From Erythroxylum novogranatense (lineage: Eukaryota; Streptophyta; Magnoliopsida; Malpighiales; Erythroxylaceae): a stretch of 64,000 nucleotides of DNA. This document shows, one piece after another, positions 1 through 10,400 of the stretch. Location of the stretch: positions 34,539,005 to 34,603,004 of the forward strand of contig CM057224.1 in the NCBI GenBank assembly GCA_029891385.1, in the 5' to 3' direction. Position numbers and translations under genes: made by a program. How positions within the stretch are numbered: the first letter of the stretch is position 1; every line of letters begins with the position of its first letter. The notes below the pieces were generated by a model. It was not told the DNA's origin, searched no databases, and was given only the letters and a program-made list of their open reading frames with translations.

Positions 1-395
1 GAGTACGCTGTTAAGCGTTTTCGATTTTAAGGATTTTCAGAATTTTTCTGGAATTTTTGGAGAAAATTCCGGATCGGCAAAATCGCCGAATCAGCCTAAA
101 CTTGTTTTGGAGTAGAAAAGGTGATTTTGTGATTGAAAAATTATTTGGAGTGCCTTTGTTACTGTTTTATAATTTTAGGAATTTCATTAATTCTCGAAAA
201 ATAATTGGAAATTCTCGAACCGGATAAATCACCAATTGGCGAACCGATTAGTTTCTCAGTAGCAAAATCGCTACCCACTGATGCTGTAATATTGGGTATT
301 TTATTTTGGGACTGAAAGTAGGGTCATTGGAGTTAAATGGAGTAAAAAATTTTGGACGGATTAAACAAATAATATTTTGACTTTTCTTATAAATG

Positions 396-461
396 TGGAC
401 CAATGAGAAATTGCCACTAAAAGTTCCATGGACCAATGAGAAATTGCCACTAAAAGTTCCA
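396..461 (+). repeat. 33-bp tandem duplication with CCAAT box in LARD A LTR
   Basis: Two adjacent copies begin TGGACCAATGAGAAATTGCC at 396 and 429. Each contains a CCAAT box, and a TATAAAT motif lies just upstream (~388-394). The 3' LTR has the same pair at 8109-8176 with 34-bp units. The duplication therefore predates insertion and probably sits in the LTR promoter or the start of R (inference). Confidence 0.8.
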
Positions 462-2235
462 TGTAAAGCTTCCTCTCCATTTCCTCGGTTTTGGCTTGTT
501 TAAAGAAAGGAAAGATGCATTTTGTATCTTTGGTTTTAAACTCATCCGAAACACACTCTTCATTTCAACCATTGAAAATTTTGCCTTTCTCTCAACTTTC
601 TCCCCAACTGTAAGCTACCATCTCTTGATCTCATCAAAGTTAGATGATGAGTTTTGTGTATACTTGAGAATGGAAGGAGATTGATCCTTGGTGAAGAAGT
701 TGGAAAGTGGTTGTTGAGGTTTGAAGGAGGTTTTAAGTTGGTAAGTATTTACTTAAGTTTGATCTTTAAATGATGTTGCATATGGAATTAAATGCCATGA
801 TAGTATGGGGTAGTTAATAAAAGGATTTAAAGCATGTATTAGGTTCATTAAAGTGATGATTATTGTGATTTGAAGAAAGGGGTATGAGGCTAGGTGAAGA
901 TGCATTAAAATTTATGATATGGTTTGATTTTGTATTGAACGGGGATAATTATTTGAGTCTTTGAATTGAGGAATTTAATGTTGTAAATTTTTCAGTATTA
1001 ACCCTAACATATGTATGATTGTAGTGATATTTAATTTGTATTTATTTTGATGTCTAGTGATGTGAAAAAGGCATTGGAAGTGATTGAACTAAGGTTAACA
1101 TTAAATCTGGAAAGTTAGAGTTGAGATTGATGTTACTGTTTTATTCATAACTTATTGTGTAGAAATGTAAATGAGGTAAGGTTAGTGGCCACTGAAACTT
1201 TGGGATGTTGGCTTCAATTTAGTGTGAAATAGGTGTTGTTTAATTTCAATGATAGAAGGGTGAATTTTTGAATGGGAAAGTTCCTGTTCCATTGCCTATG
1301 AACAGTAACCGCAACCATGACATCTGAGTTTTGTTGATTTTTATGAATTAATTGAAATGGAATTAGGGAGAATGGTCTTCATGGAAGTTGTAGCATATTT
1401 GATTATATTTCCATTGCTACTGATCTTGCTATTTTTAGAATTATATATTGGGATATATGAATTGATTACTAATGACTGGTTTTGAGCAGTTTGGATGAAA
1501 CCTAGCTTAAGTGTGATTTTGTGAGTTTACTGATTAGAGGCAATTTTAACATTTTAAGTGGACTGAACTGGTGTGAGTGAGCTTCTGAAAAGTTGTAGAG
1601 GAAGAGATTACCTTGAAATTGATATTTGGTATGTAATTTTAGAAGTCAGAATTGGGAGATATGATTTTCAAAACTGATCCTACATTAGGTTATGAATGGC
1701 TGATGATAACAGAAACTTCCATAACAGTTTTTAAATTGTTAGAGATCGAATTGGATGTTGAGTGCTTCATGAAAATTGAAGTGTGAGATGTTATCTTTTC
1801 AGGGATATAAAGTTCTGAATTTATTGACTTGTATACTGGAAGTTATGCCTCTTGTAAGGTTACTGCCCAAATTGAAGGATTTCAGGGACAGTGACATTGA
1901 ATGAATTAATTGACTAGTTTAGAAATAGAACTTGATTTTGGGTTGTTCATGAAAGTTGTATAGGACATTGTGAACTTATTAAGCATATTTTTGTGGTAAT
2001 TTATTACTAAGGAATCAGTGAGTTATGAAATTGTAAATGTACTGCCCTGTGTTGAGGGAAATTGTGAAGGCAGAAGGTTTGATGGCTTATTTGACACCCT
2101 TAGGGTTGAAATTGATTTTTATGGTCTTCTTGAGAATTGTAGAGCTTTTCATAAGCTTTCCAATGAGGTATAGTGGGTATTTTTCTGATTTGTGTGTTAA
2201 AAGTTAGAGTAATTGGAAATTGGGATTTTAATTTG

Positions 2236-2431
2236 GAAAGAAGGAGGGCGGCGCGAAGGGCCCTCGCGAGGCGACATGTCGCCTCGCGGAGGCGAGACAG
2301 GCTCGCCGTCTTCATGAGGCGACGTTATGCCTCATGGCGAGATTTAAAGAGGCTGGTCGCGAGGCGCGCCTCGCCTCATGACCTGATAGGTGAAATCGCC
2401 TCGCGAGGGCGTCTCGCCCATGCAAAGCGTA
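2236..2431. other. CpG-rich core cassette of LARD A 5' LTR
   Basis: This is a sharply GC-rich island within an AT-rich LTR, built from reiterated CTCGCGAGGCG-like units. Several units read CTCATGAGG where the other LTR has CTCGCGAGG, as expected from deamination of methylated CpG on both strands. The homologous core in the 3' LTR is 9958-10139. An (AT)n tract follows at 2436-2456, then a module containing CCGTCCGACGTCCGATTGA that is also found in family B LTRs. The Arg/Ala-rich translations are by-products of the repeat. Confidence 0.85.
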
Positions 2432-3046
2432 TGGAGATATATATATATATATATATTATTGTTTTGATTATTATTTGGCATTATTGATCGAATTGTTCTT
2501 TTGTCAATTTCTTTCCCGTCCGACGTCCGATTGACCTGATTCCAGAGGCATCGGATTCGTTGAATATTTAATTTCATATTATGAGAAAACGGAATTTTAG
2601 GCGGAATTTGGCGTAGCCCTATCGATTTTAACTTGTAAACCTTGCTTTATTTAATTGAGGACCTATTGAGGTCCGAATTATGCCCGTCGGTGCCTATGGA
2701 TTTCTAATTTTGATAGAATTTTATTATGGGAAAATATTGAATTAGGACCGAATTCATGAACATGCATATCTCATCAACATGAGCACAAATTTCATATTTA
2801 GTGACTCGTACTTTTTCGATTCATATAGAGGTCCAATTGGGCGTCGATTGACCGACGTCACGAGGTTTTCCGGCATTAGCTCGGAAGTAATAGGTGAGTA
2901 ACCTAGTTGGTTTCTCAAATTTCTTGTTGTTTACATGCTCAGCGTGAATTACGTGCAAAGGGAAATTGTATGATTTCGGCATGTATAAAGTGGATGATTG
3001 TATTGTATGATTTTCTTGTCTTGAATGATCTTGATATTGATAGATC

Positions 3047-3134
3047 GGGCTTTATAGCCACCATCTTGAACTCTTGCTATCTTGGGCTTTATAGCCATAT
3101 CGTGGATTCTTGATACCTTTGGGCTTTATAGCCA
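3047..3134. repeat. three phased GGGCTTTATAGCCA repeats (5' LTR)
   Basis: Copies start at 3047, 3084 and 3121, exactly 37 bp apart. Each forms a small inverted repeat (GGCT-TTAT-AGCC). The 3' LTR carries three copies at 10749, 10785 and 10821, 36 bp apart. Confidence 0.9.
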
Positions 3135-3512
3135 AATCGCATATATTACTAAATCTTGCATGCGTGCATAATTGCATGATCGGATAATGGGCGTGCCCCA
3201 AGTTGCTATTATTATCGATAAGAGCTTGAGCTCCCATCTTTATCTTGGACCGCCACGAGCCCGAGGGGAAAATCACGACGCGTCCCATCGAACAACTCGA
3301 TGAGCACTTGGGCACAATCTTGAATAATCGGAAAGAGTCACATATGCATTGCATTCGCATAAATGACCTGTTTGTGATAAGTACTACTTTCGTGATGGTA
3401 TGTATTCTTGTTAATGGTTTCTTTATTCTTGGATATGGTTAATGATTGCTTATTGGTAATTGATGATTACTGTACTGTACTGTACGCCATGGGCGTAATG
3501 CATGATTTGAGT

Positions 3513-3556
3513 AAACCATCGATGATGGTTTCTCACTGAGTTCGCAAAACTCACCC
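3513..3556 (+). promoter_or_regulatory. twin hairpin plus CACCC before the LTR acceptor (LARD A 5' LTR)
   Basis: The first hairpin is AAACCATC-GAT-GATGGTTT (3513-3531). The second is GAGTT-CGCAA-AACTC (3538-3552), followed directly by ACCC. The same pair occurs in the 3' LTR (11207-11246) and in both Tekay LTRs (42008-42047 and 58652-58691). The second hairpin recurs with a swapped base pair in family B LTRs (48171-48184, 53406-53419) and in the outermost LTR (32174-32187, minus strand). Confidence 0.7.
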
Positions 3557-4000
3557 AAAATTTGCATCTATTTTTCAGGTCCTAAAGAATACCCCGGTTG
3601 ACACGGGAGTATGTCTACTGTAGATGAGTAAAGGTTAGAGATCGGGATCAGTTCGTGTCTGCATGAGTGTCTTAGTAAACTGTATTCCGCAATCACGGTA
3701 TAACAAGGCATTGTATTTTTACTGAGCCCTAGTAGTATTAATATTTTACTGCATTGACTGATTGTAATTATTACTGGATGACTGTAATAACTAAAACTGG
3801 TTTTTATTGAACACGGATTTTAATTACTTACTGTGTTTGCCGTGTGAACGTGGAGTTAATGACTACAAAAGAAAAGAAAAAAAAATGTATACTGAATTTT
3901 AAATCGACTGATGTAGTATGCCACTCTAGTGGGACACGGACTCGGATATCACCCACGATATCGGGTTCGGGTCTTACGGGAGTGGGGTGTTACATTTAGG

Positions 4001-4012
4001 TGGTATCAGAGC
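4001..4012 (+). other. primer binding site of LARD A (tRNA-iMet)
   Basis: TGGTATCAGAGC lies six bases after the 5' LTR and is complementary to the 3' end of plant initiator tRNA-Met. It overlaps a hairpin with arms GCCCAG (4011-4016) and CTGGGC (4032-4037). Confidence 0.95.
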
Positions 4013-7000
4013 CCAGTAGTACGTAATGTATCTGGGCACAGTTTGAAATATAGGTTGCATGCATTTGAGTCGCGCCGTTGCAGACCGTGGTAACTGATCC
4101 CTAGTCAGAGTCGCTCAAGGATAAATCCTACGGGTGCATAAGTGTCAAGTGACTAAGTGAGAGAAGAGTGAGACTGGATTAGAGTGAAAATCCTAAAGGG
4201 ATAATCAATTAGGAAAGGATAAAGGAAAATGGATAAGAAGATTGAAATTGTCTTGGGTTAGAAACCCTTATAAGTGATAAATGAATAGTATGTTGGCCTA
4301 GGCGATTAAGAATTTCGAATTAAATTGACAATATTATGGTGACGAGAAAATGCAAATGTTGAGAACTTGGAGAGGTCCATTAGAGATATGGGAAGCTTAT
4401 TGGTTATAGTAGATCTAAGCGAAATTAAAAGCCCGGATAGTTAGGTAATTACGATTACATTGTATATGACATGAAAGGGGAAATATTGGAATTGAGTAAA
4501 ATGTAGATGGTCGATCGGGCATATTTTGATTCATCGTATTCAAGTTAGAGATTAGTAGAGATAATAGCGAAATGGAAAGAAGCTCGATAAAATCAGAACG
4601 GTTTATTGAGAACGAAAGAATCGAAAAGGAAAGATGTTCAAATGCCTATTTGAGTGAGATAAAAGTGTCTGAGATAGTGAAATGAATTGGAAATGGTTAT
4701 GAACTAGACCGCATAAGTTTGAGACTGAAATTGTTAGGTGATTATTGTGCTTGAGGTTGGAAATTAGTATGATAAAATCGTAAAGGAAAAAGATGACAGA
4801 TGATTTCTCTTGATGGTGTATCGGAAATCTGAATTAGGTGTATATGGACACGAAAATGGTAAATGGATAGGTATATAGATAGGGATAAAATGGAGTAGTA
4901 TCAACGACTTTGTTTGATATTGGGGACCGTGAACACCCGATCATAGGCGCTTGAGGAAATAGAAGATAAGTAGGAGAAGCAGAAGAAAAAATAATAATAA
5001 TAATAAAGATCATAAGATGATAAGCCAAATTGATATGACCTTATAAGGTCAAGTTGCACGTAACGGATAGGGGAATGAGACATACAGTTTAATGATATGG
5101 TGAGAATGAAATAAAGATCTTGAAAAGAATGAAACCACAATAGTGGTGTATGAAAAGAGTTATTGTATTTAAATCGATTTACTGTTAGGGATATCTATTG
5201 GACAGTAATGTTGATTGTGACTAATGAAATGTATGTGACAGATATATGGAAATCATAGAGGAAATGAGCGGTAAATGTTTAGAGTGATTATAAGTGTGAA
5301 GTTCTTAAGAGGTTAAAGTAAGACAAAGGTGGACTGAGTGTACCTGTATGAGAGGAACCAAAAGTGATTACGGTATAGATTCTTGAATAAGTGGTAAAGA
5401 AAGTGTTTAAGTGATCGCCACAAGGAACCTTCGCGAAAGGAATGTTACGATCATTAAATGATGACATAAGAGTGTCTTGATTGAGATTGTACGTATAGTG
5501 AAGAAGGATTGAAACACAAGTAGGAATAATCATTGGTTGATGAGACTTTTGTGGGCAAAATTAAAAGTGAAATTGGGTCCTAGCTCATACTGCTGAGATT
5601 ATCTGCCTTGTATGTACAGAAATGTAAAGAATTCCATATGAGTGAGATTTTAATTTGAGGTGATTCTATTGCAATGTGAAGTGAATCGATCTCCAGTTAT
5701 GATGTAAAAGCTGTTGAGGAATCTAGATTTGAAGCATAAAATAAAAGAGTCCCGAACCGAGAAGAGAGATACTAAAATAAAATGGAAAATTTTGGAGGTT
5801 TAAATATAGATGACAAGGTATTAACATATGTTGATAGGAATGATATGAAAACAAATGAGAAGAGAAATGAAAAGAGTAACGAATGGAGACAAGAGGGTCA
5901 AAAGGAAACCGACAATGAGGTGATGTAGTGACACCTTCATAAAGAAATTGTAGATACACTCATTGTAAACTCAATGAAAATGGGTAAAAGATGTACAGTA
6001 AAGTCAATAAGACCCTAGTAGGGATTTATCTGAAGGAAGCAAATGGTAGTAGTTGTGATTAGAGATAGAATGTGTTTGGAATTGTGGAGCGGTGAAAAGT
6101 AAAAGAACGATAGGACTAATTGAGGAATCGACATCGATGATATACATACATTGGAAAGAGTGGGCGTGAGTATTGAATCTGTGACAATATGTTGAGCAGT
6201 ATGAAATAAATTGAATATTGTGATAAATGGTATTAGTGCCATTCTCATGATTGAAAGCCTTGAAGACCGTAAATTCCATAAGCATACATCGTGTTAATTT
6301 GAGGAAAGAGGCGGGTATAAATCGACAATCTTTCGAATGAATGGATCAATTACGAGATATTGGGATTTTCAATGATTGTCAAGCGATTATGGATAATAGT
6401 GAGGTGTTCGAAAAAAAGAAGTTGTAAAAATAGTGATAAGAAAGGTTAAGAGTGCAGAAAGTAAAGGGGGAATTTTTTTATGATGAGTTTGAATATACCA
6501 ATGGAATTGGAAAACTATAGTGAACAAAAGTTGAAGAAGAAGTAAGTGTACCCGATAAAAAGGTATTAGAACAAGAATGTGAACAGTCAAAGTTAGACAT
6601 TCTAGTAAGCATATTTGAAAAGTGAAATTGAGTAATTGTAGGTAAAGAATGAAGTGATTCTTGGCTCAAGTGTTTATAGGTTGAATGTCCAATAGGAAAA
6701 AGGTTTGATTATGATCGTGTTATAGAGTTCTGATTGACTGTAAGAATATACGGCTACACTTCTTGCGATTACCTCTTGGAGTCAAAGATCATGATGGATT
6801 TGAGACTATAATAAGTGAGACAAAGGAAAGTGACTTAGGAAGACTGCATGGTTAGCTAAAGTGAAATCGGATCGGACAAATGAGACGAGTAAATCAGATA
6901 TCCGGATAAAGTGTGTGAACATTATAGAAAAGTGATTTGTCTTACGAGAATCGATTTTAAATATAAAGTGAATGGCGTATAATAAATGATGCATTAGGTA

Positions 7001-7455
7001 CATTATTCTTGATAGTGAATTGGAATTAATGTCACACAGATTGGTACCAAAGGAATGTAAATCGTCCCTGACGTGATTAAGGGAGGTACCAAAGAAATGG
7101 AAACGTACTCAATGGAACAGAAATTGGACTATATGGCATTAGGGAAAAAGTATTGGAAGGATGAAATGTGATCAATGAATAGATTCGAAAATACTGAACT
7201 AAGTTATATATATCGGAACCAAAGGAGGTGACTATTCTAGAAATGGCAAGTGAGATAGCTAAGAAATGAGATCGCCAACTAATAGTATTGTCAAATCCGT
7301 TTACTGTCCTAAGTGATAAAGAGTTAGCCAAATTAGTAACTGAGTTACGGACTGAGAGTGATTACTGCGATCACTCCAAAAGTGAATCATTAAGTGGAAA
7401 AGTGTATGAGATATGTAAAATCATATGATTACTGTCATAGGGAATCGTTGACTGA

Positions 7456-7493
7456 GAATTTCGAGGACGAAATTCTTATAAGGAGGGGAGAAT
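7456..7493 (+). promoter_or_regulatory. stem-loop and polypurine tract of LARD A
   Basis: GAATTTCG-AGGA-CGAAATTC (7456-7475) forms a perfect 8-bp stem, extendable by one A-T pair. Eighteen bases separate it from the 3' LTR and include the purine tract AGGAGGGGAG, the likely plus-strand primer. Equivalent hairpins precede the 3' LTRs of LARD B and Tekay with the same 18-base spacing. Confidence 0.85.
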
Positions 7494-10400
7494 TGTAACA
7501 TCCCACCCCCTCCTGGAAGGATAAAATAGTAAAGTTGGCATATGATGAGATTAATTAGGAATAATTATTACTGTTCATGCATAATAGGATTGATACACAG
7601 TATCAATTGTGTATACGGAATTACGGTAAATGCATTCATGACATTCCCGGTAATTGGGCCTAACGGCATTTTATTGTGATTAACGTGGTTATGGGATTTG
7701 AAAAAATTATTCGAGTCTTGTTGTTAGCGTTTTCGATTTAAAGGATTTTCAGAATTTTTCGGAATTTTTCGAGAAAATTTCGGATCGGCAAAATCGCCAT
7801 GGCAGCCTAAACTTGTTTTGGAGTAGAAAAGGTGATTTTGTGATTGAAAAATTATTTGGAGTGCATTTGTTACTGTTTTATAATTTTAGAAATTTCATTA
7901 ATTCTCGAAAAAATAATTCGGAAAATTCTCGGACGGATAAATCACCAATTGGTGAACAATTGTTTCTCGATAGCAAAATCGCTACCCACTGGTACTGTAA
8001 TATTGGGTATTTTATTTTGGGACTGAAAGTAGGGTCATTGGAGTTAAATGGAGTAAAAAAATTTTGGACTGGATTAAACAAATAATATTTTGACTTTTCT
8101 TATAAATGTGGACCAATGAGAAATTGCCACTAAAAAGTTCCATGGACCAATGAGAAATTGCCACTAAAAAGTTCCATGTAAAGCTTCCTCTCCATTTCCT
8201 CGGTTTTGGCTTGTTTAAAGAAAGGAAAGATGCATTTTGTATCTTTGGTTTTAAACTCATCCGAAACACACTCTTCATTTCAACCATTGAAAATTTTGCC
8301 TTTCTCTCAACTTTCTCCCCAACTGTATGCTACCATCTCTTGATCTCATCAAAGTTAGATGATGAGTTTTGTGTATACTTGAGAATGGAAGGAGATTGAT
8401 CCTTGGTGAAGAAGTTGGAAAGTGGTTGTTGAGGTTTGAAGGAGGTTTTAAGTTGGTAAGTATTTACTTAAGTTTGATCTTTAAATGATGTTGCATATGG
8501 AATTAAATGCCATGATAGTATGGGGTAGTTAATAAAAGGATTTAAAGCATGTATTAGGTTCATTAAAGTGATGATTATTGTGATTTGAAGAAAGGGGTAT
8601 GAGGCTAGGTGAAGATGCATTAAAATTTATGATATGGTTTGATTTTGTATTGAATGGGGATAATTATTTGAGTCTTTGAATTGAGGAATTTAATGTTGTA
8701 AATTTTTCAGTATTAACCTAACATATGTATGATTGTAGTGATATTTAATTTGTATTTATTTTGATGTCTAGTGATGTGAAAAAGGCATTGGAAGTGATTG
8801 AACTAAGGTTAACATTAAATCTGGAAAGTTAGAGTTGAGATTGATGTTACTGTTTTATTCATAACTTATTGTGTAGAAATGTAAATGAGGTAAGGTTAGT
8901 GTCCACTGAAACTTTGGGATGTTGGCTTCAATTTAGTGTGAAATAGGTGTTGTTTAATTTCAATGATAGAAGGGTGAATGTTTGAATGGGAAAGTTCCTG
9001 TTCCATTGCCTATGAACAGTAACCGCAACCATGACATCTGAGTTTTGTTGATTTTTATGAATTAATTGAAATGGAATTAGGGAGAATGGTCTTCATTAAA
9101 GTTGTAGCATATTTGATTATCTTTCCATTTCTACTGATCTTGCTATTTTTGGAATTATATATTGGGAGATATGAATTGATTACTAATGACTGGTTTTGAG
9201 CAGTTTGGATGAAACCTAGCTTAAGTGTGATTTTGTGAGTTTACTGATTAGAGGCAATTTTAACATTTTAAGTGGACTGAACTGGTGTGAGTGAGCTTCT
9301 GAAAAGTTGTAGAGGAAGAGATTACCTTGAAATTGATATTTGGTATGTAATTTTCAGAAGTCAGAATTGGGAGATATGATTTTTCAAAAACTGATCCTAC
9401 ATTAGGTTATGAATGGCTGATGATAACAGAAACTTCCATAACAGTTTTTAAATTGTTAGAGATCGAATTGGATGTTGAGTGCTTCATGAAAATTGAAGTG
9501 TGAGATGTTATCTTTTCAGGGATATAAAGTTCTGAATTTATTGACTTGTATACTGGAAGTTATGCCTCTTGTAAGGTTACTGCCCAAATTGAAGGATTTC
9601 AGGGACAGTGACATTGAATGAATTAATTGACTAGTTTAGAAATAGAATTTGATTTTGGGTTGTCCATGAGAGTTGTAGAGGACATTGTGAACTTATTAAG
9701 CATATTTTTGTGGTAATTTATTACTAAGGAATCAGTGAGTTATGAAATTGTAAATGTACTGCCCTGTGTTGAGGGAAATTGTGAAGGCAGAAGGTTTGAT
9801 GGCTTATTTGACACCCTTAGGGTTGGAATTGATTTTTATGGTCTTCTTGAGAATTGTAGAGCTTTTCATAAGCTTTCCAATGAGGTATAGTGGGTATTTT
9901 TCTGATTTGTGTGTTAAAAGTTAGAGTAATTGGAAATTGGGATTTTAATTTGGAAAGAAGGAGGGCAGGGCAGAAGGGCCCCTCGCGAGGGCGACATGTC
10001 GCCTCGCGGAGGCGAGACAGGCTCGCCGTCTTGCGAGGGCGACGTTGCGCCTCGCGAGGGCTACGCCTCGCCCTCGCGACGCAGTAAGGTGAAATCGCCT
10101 CGCGAGGGCGGCGTCTCGCCCCCGCGAGGCAGGCGTATGGAGATATATATATATATTATTGTTTTGATTATTATTTGGCATTATTGATCCAATTGTTCTT
10201 TTGTCAATTTCTTTCCCGTCCGACGTCCGATTGACCTGATTCCAGAGGCATCGGATTCGTTGAATATTTAATTTCATATTATGAGAAAACGGAATTTTAG
10301 GCGGAATTTGACGTAGCCCCTATCGATTTTAACTTGTAAACCTTGTTTTATTTAATTGAGGACCTATTGAGGTCCGAATTGCGCCGTCGATGCCTATGGA

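Larger units (their letters stand above)
2894..3578 (+). other. candidate intron within the LARD A LTR
   Basis: A consensus donor (AG before GTGAGTAACC) and a pyrimidine-rich acceptor (CTATTTTTCAG) bound 685 bp. The 3' LTR has the same pair at 10595-11272. The Tekay LTR has the same donor module and acceptor bounding 237 bp (41835-42071 and 58479-58715). An upstream strong donor (GTAAGTATTT) at 741 could alternatively pair with the same acceptor. Splicing is inferred from motifs only. Confidence 0.35.
1..3994 (+). repeat. 5' LTR of LARD A (truncated at window start)
   Basis: This stretch is near-identical to 7713-11687, with scattered substitutions and small indels. It ends TGTTACA just before the primer binding site. 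In order it holds a TATAAAT-like box near 388, a 33-bp tandem duplication with CCAAT, a GTAAGT donor at 741, ~180-bp modules, a CpG-rich core at 2236-2431, a second donor at 2894, three GGGCTTTATAGCCA repeats, two hairpins, and a TTTTTCAG acceptor at 3578. Short frames within it are not genes. Confidence 0.93.
3995..7493 (+). other. non-coding interior of LARD A
   Basis: These 3.5 kb are purine-rich and have no sustained open frame on the sense strand. The short antisense frames have no retroviral motifs. I could not find reverse transcriptase, integrase or gag signatures even in broken form. An (AAT)n run lies near 4990. The end matches the Tekay pol 3' end only in the last ~40 bp. Confidence 0.8.

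Noticed and set aside
2173..2487. Arg/Ala-rich open frames over the CpG-rich cores (also near 9890-10277, 45282-45660, 50588-50960 and 61626-61868)
   Set aside because: They are translations of the GCG-type repeat, occur on both strands and differ in frame between the two LTRs of one element. No start context or conservation.
4834..7331. Several 60-90-codon minus-strand frames in the LARD A interior
   Set aside because: They result from the purine-rich sense strand being poor in antisense stops. Low-complexity Ser/Leu/Phe/Tyr composition, no motifs.
3995..7493. Degraded gag-pol in the LARD A interior
   Set aside because: I looked for reverse transcriptase, integrase and gag motifs on both strands and found none. 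Only the last ~40 bp resemble the Tekay pol end.
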